NCBI RefSeq assembly: GCF_023006325.1
Contig: NZ_JAINDF010000003.1
Location: 539,856 to 603,855 of the forward strand
Direction: 5' to 3'
Length of the DNA stretch: 64,000 nt
Source: Kordiimonas marina
GTDB lineage: Bacteria; Pseudomonadota; Alphaproteobacteria; Sphingomonadales; Kordiimonadaceae
Below the pieces are notes generated by a model, which saw only the letters and a program-made list of their open reading frames with translations, was not told the origin of the DNA and ran no database searches. Below, in pieces: positions 8,677-17,004 of the stretch. A program made the translations under genes and the position numbers. Positions within the stretch are counted from its first letter, which is position 1; each line of letters starts with the position of its first letter.

Positions 8677-8844
8677 ATGGCTAAGCCGTCCACCATCAAG
8701 ATCAAGCTGGTGAGCACTGCGGATACCGGCTACTACTACGTGACCAAGAAGAATCCGCGGACGTTGACCGAGAAAATGGTCCTGCGCAAGTACGACCCGG
8801 TCGTTCGCAAGCACGTAGAGTTCAAGGAAGCCAAGATCAAATAA
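8677..8844 (+). CDS. rpmG: Large-subunit ribosomal protein bL33
   Basis: A 55-residue bL33 ([26 protein letters not shown] beginning; the motif [18 protein letters not shown] is typical). It binds 23S rRNA near the E site. A GGAG site at 8665 sits at proper spacing to the ATG at 8677; reading further upstream in frame would add unrelated residues. There is no four-cysteine zinc motif, so this is the zinc-free form. It is a single-gene unit with its own promoter and terminator. Confidence 0.95.
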   Translation: MAKPSTIKIKLVSTADTGYYYVTKKNPRTLTEKMVLRKYDPVVRKHVEFKEAKIK

Positions 8845-8867
8845 TCTTGGAATTCCGATCCGAATGG

Positions 8868-8906
8868 AAAACGCCGCGCCAGAAATGGCCGCGGCGTTTT
8901 CTTATT
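8868..8906 (+). terminator. Terminator after rpmG
   Basis: AAAACGCCGCG...CC pairs with GGCCGCGGCGTTTT around an AGAAAT loop, followed by CTTATTT. It lies just downstream of rpmG. Confidence 0.7.
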
Positions 8907-8945
8907 TGGGTTAGCCCCTGCCCGTGCGCCATCTGCTTCGGGGCG

Positions 8946-9335
8946 CTACCACAACAGTGTATCCGGGTTCTTGATCGGTTCGTCATCCAGCGTGCGCAAC
9001 AGGCCCTTGACGCAGCGGACGCCGGTCCAGAAAGCCCACCAGAAGATAATAACAATCCCGACGAAGACCATGGTCATCACCACACCGATCGCCAACTGCA
9101 CCAGCCCGAGCCAGAATGTACGGATCAGATAGCGATAGTGGCTGTCCCACGGCGGGGTTGCGCCCTCCTGCTTGGTATGGGCGATAACGACGCCTGCGAA
9201 GGCGCTGATGCCGGTGGCGAACCCGATGAGATAGAGAATATAGACGAGCAGGACCGCCTGACGCTCACTGTCGGTGCGCATTTCCTCCGGCGAGCCCTCC
9301 GGCATCTCCCGCCTTTCGTCTGAGGCTTCGGTCAT
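8946..9335 (-). CDS. Predicted membrane protein, COG3671/DUF4870-like
   Basis: A 129-residue protein with a charged ~25-residue N-terminus and probably three membrane segments (about 27-50, 73-98 and 88-105, the last two nearly continuous). The hydrophobic pattern VYILYLIGF...GVVIAHTK...TFWLGL...GVRCVKGL fits the small COG3671 predicted-membrane-protein family. Its function is unknown. It is convergent with rpmG. Confidence 0.6.
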   Translation of the reverse strand: MTEASDERREMPEGSPEEMRTDSERQAVLLVYILYLIGFATGISAFAGVVIAHTKQEGATPPWDSHYRYLIRTFWLGLVQLAIGVVMTMVFVGIVIIFWWAFWTGVRCVKGLLRTLDDEPIKNPDTLLW

Positions 9336-9465
9336 ACCTGTTCCCTCCTTCCCCTAAGTACGGATAAGAGGAGGCTACCGCGCCGCAGGGACGCTGGCAA
9401 TGTTTAGCAAACAGGAGCTACGCCCTCAGAAGGGCCGCTGAGGCAAATTTGAGGGGGAGGAGAGC

Positions 9466-10842
9466 CTAGTCCTGGCCTGCGACAATCACGCGGTTCCGGC
9501 CGGCTTCCTTGGCGTCATAGAGCGCCTTGTCCGCCGTTTCCAGAAGCTGGGCCGGCAGGTCTCCCGGCTGACTGGTCGCCACGCCGATTGATACTGTGAT
9601 TTTGAGCGGGCCTGATGACGCCCCGACATCGAACGGGTTTTCCGCCACTTCCTGCCTGAGCCGGTCGCCGATCATATAGGCCCAGTCGGTCGAGGTTTCC
9701 GGCATCATGACGACGAATTCCTCACCGCCATACCGCGCGGCGAGGTCGACACCGCGGATATTCTTGGCGATCCGGTTGGCAAATTCCTTGAGGACAAGGT
9801 CCCCGACTGCGTGGCCGTGGGTGTCATTGACCTTCTTGAAATGGTCGATATCCATCATCAAGACCGACAGCGGCTTGCCGGCCTGATGGGCAGCAGCAAG
9901 GCGCGTTTCCAGGTGGCTGGTCAGATAGTGGCGGTTATAAAGCCCCGTCACCGCGTCCGTGGTGGCCAGCTGCATCGACAGGTGGAAATTCTCCCACAGT
10001 TTGTCGGCATAGCGCTTGCGCTTGAGCTGGGTCTTGACCCGGGCCAGGAATTCCATCCGATCAACGGGGCGGACGACATAATCGTTCACGCCCATTTCGA
10101 GCGCCCGGACCAGCAGCTTGGTGTTGCCGTCATCCACCATCACCAGAATCGGCACATGGCGCGTTTCCTCGAACGAGCGCAACTTCGAACAGACCCTGAG
10201 GCCATCGGTATTGCGCATGGTGAGCGACACGATGATCAGGTCGAAATTCTTTTCGCGGGCCCGGTCGGCCACGTCTTCGCCGCCCGCCATGAAGGTCAGG
10301 TCGCCGACGCCTTCAAGCGCACGGGCGATGCGTTCCATCACCCGTTCCTGCTCATCGACGATCAGGATAGAACCATCGGCCGGAAAGTCGGCTTCCTGGG
10401 AACCGCCCTCTTCCCGCTCCCAGCCGAGCTGGGCACCGGTGGCTTCGCGGTTCCGAAGCTCGTCCATCATGACCTTGAGCCGCACCAGGGAACGCACGCG
10501 CGCAAACAGCGCCAGGTCCTGCACGGGTTTGGTCAGAAAATCGTCTGCGCCGGCTTCAAGCCCGGCCACGCGGTCGGACGGCTGGTCAAGCGCCGTGACC
10601 ATCACCACCGGAATGTGGGCTGTCACCGGGTCCGCCTTGATACGGCGGCAGACTTCGAACCCGTCCATCCCCGGCATCATGACGTCCAGGAGGATGATGT
10701 CAGGATGTTCGCGGCTGATAATCTCCAACGCTTCCGGCCCGCTGTAGGCGGTCAGAACATCGAAATACTCGCTTGTAAGCTTAGCCTCCAGCAGTTTGAC
10801 GTTCGGCGGAACGTCGTCAACCACCAGCACCCGCGCTGTCAT
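9466..10842 (-). CDS. pleD: PleD-type diguanylate cyclase response regulator (REC-REC-GGDEF)
   Basis: A 458-residue protein close to Caulobacter PleD. Receiver 1 has the acidic pair D9-D10, phospho-acceptor D53 (LLDVMMPGMDG) and a conserved TKP lysine. Receiver 2 (about 155-280) is degenerate, with Ser in place of the phospho-aspartate (IIVSLTMRNTDG), as in the PleD adaptor domain. The C-terminal cyclase has the intact GGEEF at 372-376 and the RGVD inhibitory site at 363-366, so product feedback is expected. PleD makes cyclic-di-GMP and drives the motile-to-sessile change at the cell pole. It follows divK by six bases, so they are very likely co-transcribed. Confidence 0.93.
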   Translation of the reverse strand: MTARVLVVDDVPPNVKLLEAKLTSEYFDVLTAYSGPEALEIISREHPDIILLDVMMPGMDGFEVCRRIKADPVTAHIPVVMVTALDQPSDRVAGLEAGADDFLTKPVQDLALFARVRSLVRLKVMMDELRNREATGAQLGWEREEGGSQEADFPADGSILIVDEQERVMERIARALEGVGDLTFMAGGEDVADRAREKNFDLIIVSLTMRNTDGLRVCSKLRSFEETRHVPILVMVDDGNTKLLVRALEMGVNDYVVRPVDRMEFLARVKTQLKRKRYADKLWENFHLSMQLATTDAVTGLYNRHYLTSHLETRLAAAHQAGKPLSVLMMDIDHFKKVNDTHGHAVGDLVLKEFANRIAKNIRGVDLAARYGGEEFVVMMPETSTDWAYMIGDRLRQEVAENPFDVGASSGPLKITVSIGVATSQPGDLPAQLLETADKALYDAKEAGRNRVIVAGQD

Positions 10843-10848
10843 CGGCCG

Positions 10849-11214
10849 TTACCCTACGAATTGTTTGACGGTCTCAAGGAAATGGCCGACGGAAATCGGC
10901 TTGGCGATATAGGCTTCACAGCCGCCTTCCCGGATTTTTTCCTCGTCGCCCTTCATAGCGAAAGCGGTGACCGCCACCACAGGGATTTTCCGGAGGTCTT
11001 CATCTTCCTTGAGCCACTTGGTGACTTCAAGGCCGGATACTTCCGGCAACTGGATATCCATGAGAATGAGATCGGGCTTGTGTTCCCGGGCCAAATCGAG
11101 CGCTGACATACCATCGCGCGTCTGGATCGTCTCATAATCATGAGCCTCCAGAAGGTCGCAGAACAACTTCATATTTAGCTCGTTGTCTTCGACTATCAGG
11201 ATTTTCTTACCCAT
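10849..11214 (-). CDS. divK: Single-domain response regulator DivK
   Basis: A 121-residue stand-alone receiver, highly similar to Div[19 protein letters not shown] at the start, acidic residues after the first strand, phospho-acceptor D53 in [11 protein letters not shown], and the AYIAKPISV lysine. DivK controls CckA and DivL and thereby CtrA. The start at 11214 has an AGGGGAT site upstream. A longer in-frame reading adds 28 residues without family support. pleD follows immediately, the same arrangement as in Caulobacter. Confidence 0.93.
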   Translation of the reverse strand: MGKKILIVEDNELNMKLFCDLLEAHDYETIQTRDGMSALDLAREHKPDLILMDIQLPEVSGLEVTKWLKEDEDLRKIPVVAVTAFAMKGDEEKIREGGCEAYIAKPISVGHFLETVKQFVG

Positions 11215-11423
11215 ACGATCCCCTGGCCCCTTGTTCACACTTTGCCGGACTGCCGCGCAGTCACGGGAATAATAGGCGCGCTTGTCAGGAAAAGACAAGC
11301 CCGTCTAGGGATTTAAAATAGCAATTTCCGCCGCGAAGGACCGAGCCGGACAAAAAGCCGATTTGCATCCGCGCCTCATTCTGGAACACTAGCACAAAAG
11401 ATTCGTATCGTGGGATAGCAAAT

Positions 11424-11711
11424 ATGATCAGCGAGCAAGCCCAATCCCTGGCCCTGTCGGCCGTTGTCTTCATTCTGGCTGAAGACGCGCTAAAGGACCG
11501 ATTCCTGGCGCTGACCGGGCTTGATGGCGACAGCCTGCGTGCCCGCATCGGCGACCGCGACTTCCTCCTGAGCACGCTCGATTTCCTGATGGGGCATGAG
11601 CCCGACCTCCTGGCCTTCGCCGCGCACGTGGATGAAAAGCCTGAGACGGTGATCGCCGCCTGGCGCGCGCTTGGCGGCGGGATCTCCGGTGACGAATGGC
11701 AGACCTGGTGA
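11424..11711 (+). CDS. DUF3572 family protein
   Basis: A 95-residue soluble, mostly helical protein. The segments QAQSLALSAVVFIL, FLALTGLDGDSLR and FLLSTLDFLMGHEPDLLAFA are characteristic of DUF3572, an alphaproteobacterial family with no known function, commonly found divergent from divK-pleD as here. It may be co-transcribed with the next gene, whose possible start overlaps its end. Confidence 0.8.
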   Translation: MISEQAQSLALSAVVFILAEDALKDRFLALTGLDGDSLRARIGDRDFLLSTLDFLMGHEPDLLAFAAHVDEKPETVIAAWRALGGGISGDEWQTW

Positions 11712-12358
11712 CCGCAATGACGACAATGGAAGACATAATCGCCAACCTCACGCCCGAGAGACCGCTCCTGATGGTCGATGCCGACGAAGTCCTGCTTCAG
11801 TTCGTCGCCCGGCTCGAACGCTTCCTTCTGGATGTGGGCTACGAACTCAGGCTGGAAAGCTTCCGCCTCAGCGGCAATATCTTCGACCAAGCCAGCGGCG
11901 ACCGCGCGGATGCCGCCACCTGCAAGGGGCTGATCGCCCGCTTCTTCGATGACTGTGTCGATGATATTGGCGCAGTCGAAGGCGCGGCGGAGGCGCTGGC
12001 GGCGCTTTCAGAACACTATCAGCCGGTGATCCTGACCAACGTGCCGAAACGCTGCCGCGCGCGCCGGCAGGCGAGTCTCGCCACCCTTGGGCTTGATTAC
12101 CCCGTGCTTGCCAACGCCGGCGAAAAGGGCCCGGCCGCCAAAAGGCTCGCGTCCGCCGCCGCACACCCTGCCGTTTTCATCGATGACCTGCCGCCGCAGC
12201 ATGCGTCCGTCGCCGCGCACGCCCCTCACGTTCACCGGGTGCATTTCGTTGCAGACCCGCGGCTGGGACCGTTGCTCCCGAAGGCCGAACACGCCCATAT
12301 CCGGCTGGACGACTGGCCCGCGCTTCAGCTGCATCTGACCGACCTCCTCTCGTCATGA
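11696..12358 (+). CDS. HAD-like hydrolase of unknown substrate
   Basis: Up to 220 residues. It shows a HAD pattern: motif I VDADEVLL (D28, D30), motif II VILTNVP, a lysine-containing AGEKGPAAKR motif III, and motif IV VFIDDLPP. This supports a phosphatase-like fold with unknown substrate. The start is uncertain. ATG 11696 overlaps the DUF3572 gene by 16 bases, while ATG 11717 avoids the overlap; neither has a clear ribosome-binding site. The stop overlaps the dinB start as ATGA, so translation is probably coupled to dinB. Confidence 0.72.
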   Translation: MADLVTAMTTMEDIIANLTPERPLLMVDADEVLLQFVARLERFLLDVGYELRLESFRLSGNIFDQASGDRADAATCKGLIARFFDDCVDDIGAVEGAAEALAALSEHYQPVILTNVPKRCRARRQASLATLGLDYPVLANAGEKGPAAKRLASAAAHPAVFIDDLPPQHASVAAHAPHVHRVHFVADPRLGPLLPKAEHAHIRLDDWPALQLHLTDLLSS

Positions 12359-13674
12359 CCCCGCCCCCTGAGCCAGACACGCCGGTCCTGTGCCGTAGCT
12401 GCCTGCATATCTTCGAAGGCGGGGCCCGGAAATGCCCTAACTGCGGCAAGCCCAGGCTTGTTTCGCACCCGGAACTGTTAACGCTGAAGATCGCGCACCT
12501 GGACTGTGATGCTTTCTATGCCTCCATCGAAAAGCGCGACAACCCGGAGCTGGCATCCAAGCCGCTGATCATCGGCGGCGGTGACCAGCGCGGGGTTGTC
12601 TCCACCTGCTGCTATATCGCGCGCATGTCCGGCGTGCGCTCGGCCATGCCCATGTATCAGGCGCGCAAGCTGTGCCCGGATGCCGTGGTCCTGCACCCCA
12701 ACATGAAGCTCTATGCCCAGGTCGGGCATCAGGTGCGGGCGATGATGCAGGACCTGACGCCGCTGGTTGAGCCCCTGTCGATCGACGAAGCCTTCATGGA
12801 TTTTACCGGCACCGAGCGCTTGCACGGCGCGCCTGCGGCCGCCCTTCTCGCCGACCTTGCCGGCCGGGTCGAGCGGGAGGTGGGAATCAGCGTCTCCATC
12901 GGTCTCGCGCCCAACAAATTCCTCGCCAAGCTTGCGTCCGACATGGACAAGCCGCGTGGCTTTACCGTGATCGGTGAGACGGATGCCAAAAGCATCCTCG
13001 CAGAATTGCCGATCAGCCGGATCTACGGTGTCGGAGCCAAATCGGCCGAAAGGCTGCGCCGGGACGGGCTGACCCAGATCAGCCAATTGCAGACAATGGA
13101 GGAAGCCACACTCGCCCGCCGTTACGGTGAAACCGGCCTCAGGCTGTGGCGGCTGTCCCGCGGGATCGACACGCGCAAGGTGGAGCCGCGCCAGCCGGTC
13201 AAGAGCGTCTCAAGCGAACGCACGCTCGACCGGGACCTCGCGGACTATGACCAGCTCGAACAAAGGCTTTGGGCTTTAAGCGAAAACGTCTCCGAGGACC
13301 TCAAGCGCAAGGGACTGGCGGGCCTGACCGTGACCTTGAAGCTCAAGACCAGTATGCACCGCATCATAACCCGCTCCCGCACGCTCGATGGCCCGACCCA
13401 GCTTGCCGCCACCCTCTTCGAAGTTGGCCAGCAGCTTCTGAAGCCGTTAACCGACGGCACACCCTACCGGCTGATCGGCATCGGCATGAGCCATTTCCGG
13501 CCGCTCCAGGAGGCCGACCAGCCCGACCTGATCGAACCCGGCCGTACGCGGCGCCAGCAGGCCGAAGCGGCGATGGATGCGCTCCGCGGCAAATACGGCA
13601 AGGCCGCCATCGTCAAGGGCCGCGGCTTCGACCCGGCAAAAGATGCCTCGCCCGCAAAAAAGTCCAAGGACTGA
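12355..13674 (+). CDS. dinB: DNA polymerase IV with N-terminal zinc ribbon
   Basis: A 439-residue Y-family translesion polymerase. The catalytic acids are in HLDCDAFYASIE (D50, D52) and SIDEAFMDF (D144, E145), followed by helix-hairpin-helix and little-finger regions. A QPDLI segment near residue 385 may be a beta-clamp contact. About 45 extra residues precede the polymerase and carry four cysteines at 13, 16, 27 and 30 (CRSC...CPNC), a small zinc ribbon seen in some alphaproteobacterial DinB proteins. The start overlaps the preceding HAD gene by ATGA. No LexA-like operator was recognised. Confidence 0.92.
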   Translation: MTPPPEPDTPVLCRSCLHIFEGGARKCPNCGKPRLVSHPELLTLKIAHLDCDAFYASIEKRDNPELASKPLIIGGGDQRGVVSTCCYIARMSGVRSAMPMYQARKLCPDAVVLHPNMKLYAQVGHQVRAMMQDLTPLVEPLSIDEAFMDFTGTERLHGAPAAALLADLAGRVEREVGISVSIGLAPNKFLAKLASDMDKPRGFTVIGETDAKSILAELPISRIYGVGAKSAERLRRDGLTQISQLQTMEEATLARRYGETGLRLWRLSRGIDTRKVEPRQPVKSVSSERTLDRDLADYDQLEQRLWALSENVSEDLKRKGLAGLTVTLKLKTSMHRIITRSRTLDGPTQLAATLFEVGQQLLKPLTDGTPYRLIGIGMSHFRPLQEADQPDLIEPGRTRRQQAEAAMDALRGKYGKAAIVKGRGFDPAKDASPAKKSKD

Positions 13675-13770
13675 CGCCTCCAAAACCGCTGTTTTTCAAG
13701 GGTTTATCACAAACCACCAGTGGCACGCGTCTTGCTTCTGCTTATGTGAAATTAAGTTTGGGAGACGGGC

Positions 13771-14475
13771 ATGATTGAACACCCCTCTAGCAAGTTGGAC
13801 GATAAACACGAGATCAACCCCTATGTCAGCAAGCTGGCCAGCAAGCTGATGAAGACGGCTGCCAATGCCGAAGTGAAGTTTGACAGCACCGGCTGGCAAC
13901 TCATCACTGAGGTCCTGAGCTTCGCCGCTGCCGCCGAGCAGCGCATGGCTGAGCAGCAGGAACGAATTTCCTATCTCGAGCAATTGTCCGTCACCGATGA
14001 ATTGACCGGCATCCCGAACCGCCGTGGGCTACGGAACGCGCTTGGGCAGACGCTTGCCTCCGCCGCGCGCCACCGCGAAACCGGTGTTCTCGGCTTCCTG
14101 GACCTGGACGGTTTCAAGGCGATCAACGACATCCACGGCCACATGGCCGGTGACGGTGTCCTGCGCCACGTTGCCAAGATCCTCAAGGCCCATGTCCGGC
14201 CGACCGATGTCGTCGCCCGTATCGCCGGCGATGAGTTCGCGGTCGTCCTGACCCGCTGTGATTCAGTCCAGGGTGTTGAACGCCTGCGCACGCTGCAGCG
14301 GGAAATCAACGACAGCGATTTCACCTATGGCGGGGCATCTATCCCGGTCAAATGCTCGATCGGCGTCAAACCCTTCACGGGCGCCACCGATCCGGGTGAG
14401 CTGATCGAGGCCGCCGACCAGGCCATGTATCACGACAAGCAGACCCGCAAGGGCAAGCATCTGAGAAGCGCCTGA
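13771..14475 (+). CDS. Soluble GGDEF diguanylate cyclase
   Basis: A 234-residue protein with an N-terminal ~70-residue helical part, ending in a likely short coiled coil (AEQRMAEQQERISYLEQL), joined to a GGDEF domain starting at TDELTGIPNRRGL. The signature is AGDEF (152-156) rather than GGDEF, a variant known from active cyclases. An RPTD inhibitory site is at 143-146. There are no membrane or sensor domains, so regulation probably works through the N-terminal part or product inhibition. It is monocistronic, with a terminator just downstream. Confidence 0.88.
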   Translation: MIEHPSSKLDDKHEINPYVSKLASKLMKTAANAEVKFDSTGWQLITEVLSFAAAAEQRMAEQQERISYLEQLSVTDELTGIPNRRGLRNALGQTLASAARHRETGVLGFLDLDGFKAINDIHGHMAGDGVLRHVAKILKAHVRPTDVVARIAGDEFAVVLTRCDSVQGVERLRTLQREINDSDFTYGGASIPVKCSIGVKPFTGATDPGELIEAADQAMYHDKQTRKGKHLRSA

Positions 14476-14507
14476 AGCGCCGCCAGGCCAAGATAGAATC
14501 ACGCAAG

Positions 14508-14533
14508 AAAAGGGCTTTCGGAGCCCTTTTTTT
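14508..14533 (+). terminator. Terminator after the GGDEF gene
   Basis: A nine-base stem AAAAGGGCT / AGCCCTTTT with a TTCGG loop, ending in seven T. Confidence 0.8.
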
Positions 14534-14603
14534 ATGCTAAAGCCTTTGGTACAAAATCTTAGTTTTACAGCAGTTTTTGACCGGTTAAGGGAGCCGCACA
14601 CAC

Positions 14604-15065
14604 ATGAGCATCGACGCAAAACTGAAGGAACTCGGGCTTGAAATTCCGACACCGGTCGCGCCGGTTGCCAACTATGTGCCTTATGTGATCAGCGGCAATC
14701 TGGTCAGCATCTCCGGCCAGGTGCCGATCGCAGGCGGCAAAGTCGCCTTCACCGGCAAGGTCGGCGACACGGTCACGAAAGAGGACGCCCAGGAAGCTGC
14801 CCGCCTCTGCGCCATCAATATCCTTGCGCAAGTGAAAGCCGCATGCGGCGGCAACCTCGACCGCGTGGTCCGCATCGTCAAGCTTGGCGCTTTCATCAAC
14901 TGCGTGGACGGTTTCACCGAACAGCCGCAGGTGGCCAATGCCGCCAGCGACCTGATGGTCTCGGTCTTCGGCGATAAAGGCCGTCACAGCCGCTCTGCCG
15001 TGGGCGTGAATGCCCTGCCGCTGGGCGTTCCGGTCGAGATCGACGCCCTCGTGGAGATCGACTGA
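14604..15065 (+). CDS. RidA/YjgF-type enamine-imine deaminase family protein
   Basis: A 153-residue protein of the longer YjgF branch. Conserved segments are YVISGNLVSISGQVP, GGNLDRVVRIVKLGAFINC, and HSRSAVGVNALPLGVPVEIDALVEI. The last contains the arginine and glutamate positions used by RidA to hydrolyse reactive enamines from PLP enzymes. Members of this branch are not all proven deaminases. It lies four bases before the phosphodiesterase gene, so they form a likely two-gene operon. Confidence 0.88.
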   Translation: MSIDAKLKELGLEIPTPVAPVANYVPYVISGNLVSISGQVPIAGGKVAFTGKVGDTVTKEDAQEAARLCAINILAQVKAACGGNLDRVVRIVKLGAFINCVDGFTEQPQVANAASDLMVSVFGDKGRHSRSAVGVNALPLGVPVEIDALVEID

Positions 15066-15069
15066 GCGC

Positions 15070-15825
15070 ATGGCAAGCCAACCCACCCAGCGTGATTTTC
15101 CCTGGATCGCTTCAGGCGATGTCGCCCACCGCGGCTTGTTCCGCGCGGGCACGAAGGCGGAGGAAAACACCCTGCCCGCTTTCAAGGCAGCGCTTGAGGC
15201 CGGGTTCGCCATCGAGCTCGACGTACGCACCACGTCGGACGATATTGTCGTGGTTTTCCATGACGATACGCTGGAGCGCATGACCAACGCCAAGGGCGAG
15301 GTTTCCAACTGGGGCTTTCAGCAGCTCCAGAAACATAATGTCGGCAACAGCGGGCTGCCGATCCCTTCGCTGCCGGACGTTCTGGAAGCCGTGGACGGCA
15401 AACAGCCGATCTATGTGGAGATCAAGACCCGGCTCGATAAAGACATTCAGAAAGTCTGTGCCGGTGTCCGCCACTGTTTCGAAGGCTATGCCGGGCCTGT
15501 GGCCGTCATGTCGTTCGACCCGCGCGTCGTCAAATGGTTCGCCACCTATATGCCGAAATATGCCCGCGGGCTGATTATCGGGCGCGACGCGCTTCTGAAA
15601 ATCCGCAACCGGATGCTGCTCGGCTTTTGGGCGTCGCGGACCAAGCCGGATTTCTTTGCCTGCGATATCAACCTGCTGCCCAACAGCTTCGCACGTCGCT
15701 GGCGGGAACGCGGCGGCAAACTCCTGACCTGGACCGTGCGCACGCCGGAGATGGAACAGATCGCGCGCCAATATGCCGACGCCGTCATCTTCGAAGCCCC
15801 GGCTGTCGTCGGGGACCAGGACTGA
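15070..15825 (+). CDS. Glycerophosphodiester phosphodiesterase
   Basis: A 251-residue cytoplasmic GDPD enzyme without a signal peptide, expected to cleave glycerophosphodiesters to sn-glycerol 3-phosphate and an alcohol. Catalytic and metal residues are visible: AHRG (H20), EENT (E32), ELDV (E49, D51), FHDD (H64) and the VEIKTR glutamate. The C-terminus has the expected TWTVRTP segment. The start at 15070 follows the RidA-like gene by four bases. It is probably a UgpQ-type enzyme, but no glycerophosphodiester transporter lies near. Confidence 0.88.
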   Translation: MASQPTQRDFPWIASGDVAHRGLFRAGTKAEENTLPAFKAALEAGFAIELDVRTTSDDIVVVFHDDTLERMTNAKGEVSNWGFQQLQKHNVGNSGLPIPSLPDVLEAVDGKQPIYVEIKTRLDKDIQKVCAGVRHCFEGYAGPVAVMSFDPRVVKWFATYMPKYARGLIIGRDALLKIRNRMLLGFWASRTKPDFFACDINLLPNSFARRWRERGGKLLTWTVRTPEMEQIARQYADAVIFEAPAVVGDQD

Positions 15826-15841
15826 AGGCGGGGGCGGCGCC

Positions 15842-17002
15842 ATGGCTGACGGCGATGCCCCACACGCCCGGCTGATCAGCAGCATTCATGACATCGAGCG
15901 TGCGGACTGGGATGCCTGCGCGGGGGCCGGTAACCCCTTCGTCAGCCACGCCTTTTTCCGCTGCCTTGAAGAGGCGGGCACCACCACGGCAGACACCGGT
16001 TGGATGCCCTATCACCTTGTCCTGCACGCGGGTGGCGATGAAACCGCGCCGCCCATCGCCGTCATGCCCATGTTCCTCAAAAGCCATTCCTACGGCGAAT
16101 ATGTGTTCGACCATGGCTGGGCTGACGCGTTTGAGCGCGCGGGCGGGCAATATTACCCCAAGCTGCAGGTCAGCGTGCCGTTCACGCCGGTCACAGGGCC
16201 GCGGCTTCTCATCCGTCAAGGCGCACAGGCCGAAAGCGGGCCGATGCTTCTGGCGGCTGCGGAATCCGCAACCAAACAGTTACAGGTTTCCTCCTGCCAC
16301 ATCACCTTCATGGAGGAAGCTGAGGCGCAAGTTGCCGCCGACGCAGGCTGGCTGATCCGCACCGACCAGCAGTTTCACTGGCACAATGCCGACTATGCCG
16401 ATTTTGACGCTTTCCTCGCCGCCCTGTCGTCGCGCAAGCGCAAGCAGATCCGCAAGGAACGCCGTACGGCGGTCGAGCCCGGCATCAGCTTCGAGCATGT
16501 CACAGGCGACGCGATCACCGAGGCGCACTGGGATGCCTTTTTCGATTTCTACATCGACACCGGCAGCCGCAAATGGGGCCAGCCCTACCTGAACCGAGAG
16601 TTTTTCTCGCGGGTGGGCGAAGCAATGGCTGACCGTATCCTGCTTATCTTCGCCATGCGGGAGGGGCAGCCGATTGCCGGGGCGCTCAATTTTATCGGCG
16701 CTGACACGCTTTATGGCCGCTATTGGGGCTGCGTGGAGGATCACCCCTGCCTGCATTTCGAAACCTGCTACTATCAGGCCATCGATTATGCCATCGCCCA
16801 CGGCCTCAAGAGGGTCGAGGCCGGTGCCCAGGGCCCGCACAAGCTGGCGCGCGGCTACGAACCGGTCAAAACCCTCAGCGCGCACTATATCGCCAATCCG
16901 GGTTTCCGCGACGCGATCGACCGCTACCTCAGGCAGGAACGCCAGGGCGTCGAGCATGACATCGAATGGATGGCCGAGCACACGCCGTTCAAGAAGGGCT
17001 AA
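15842..17002 (+). CDS. FemAB/GNAT-like protein (DUF482 family)
   Basis: A 386-residue protein of the DUF482 family, related by fold to FemAB peptidyltransferases and GNAT enzymes. The start WDACAGAGNPFVSHAFFRCLE, SSRKRKQIRKERR, and YGRYWGC...HFETCYYQAIDYAI...GAQGPHKLARGY are characteristic. The family's substrate is not established; transfer of an aminoacyl or acyl group is plausible from the fold. It follows the phosphodiesterase gene by 16 bases. The chosen start is ATG 15842; an upstream in-frame ATG at 15773 would run deep into the previous gene. Confidence 0.8.
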   Translation: MADGDAPHARLISSIHDIERADWDACAGAGNPFVSHAFFRCLEEAGTTTADTGWMPYHLVLHAGGDETAPPIAVMPMFLKSHSYGEYVFDHGWADAFERAGGQYYPKLQVSVPFTPVTGPRLLIRQGAQAESGPMLLAAAESATKQLQVSSCHITFMEEAEAQVAADAGWLIRTDQQFHWHNADYADFDAFLAALSSRKRKQIRKERRTAVEPGISFEHVTGDAITEAHWDAFFDFYIDTGSRKWGQPYLNREFFSRVGEAMADRILLIFAMREGQPIAGALNFIGADTLYGRYWGCVEDHPCLHFETCYYQAIDYAIAHGLKRVEAGAQGPHKLARGYEPVKTLSAHYIANPGFRDAIDRYLRQERQGVEHDIEWMAEHTPFKKG

Positions 17003-17004
17003 AG

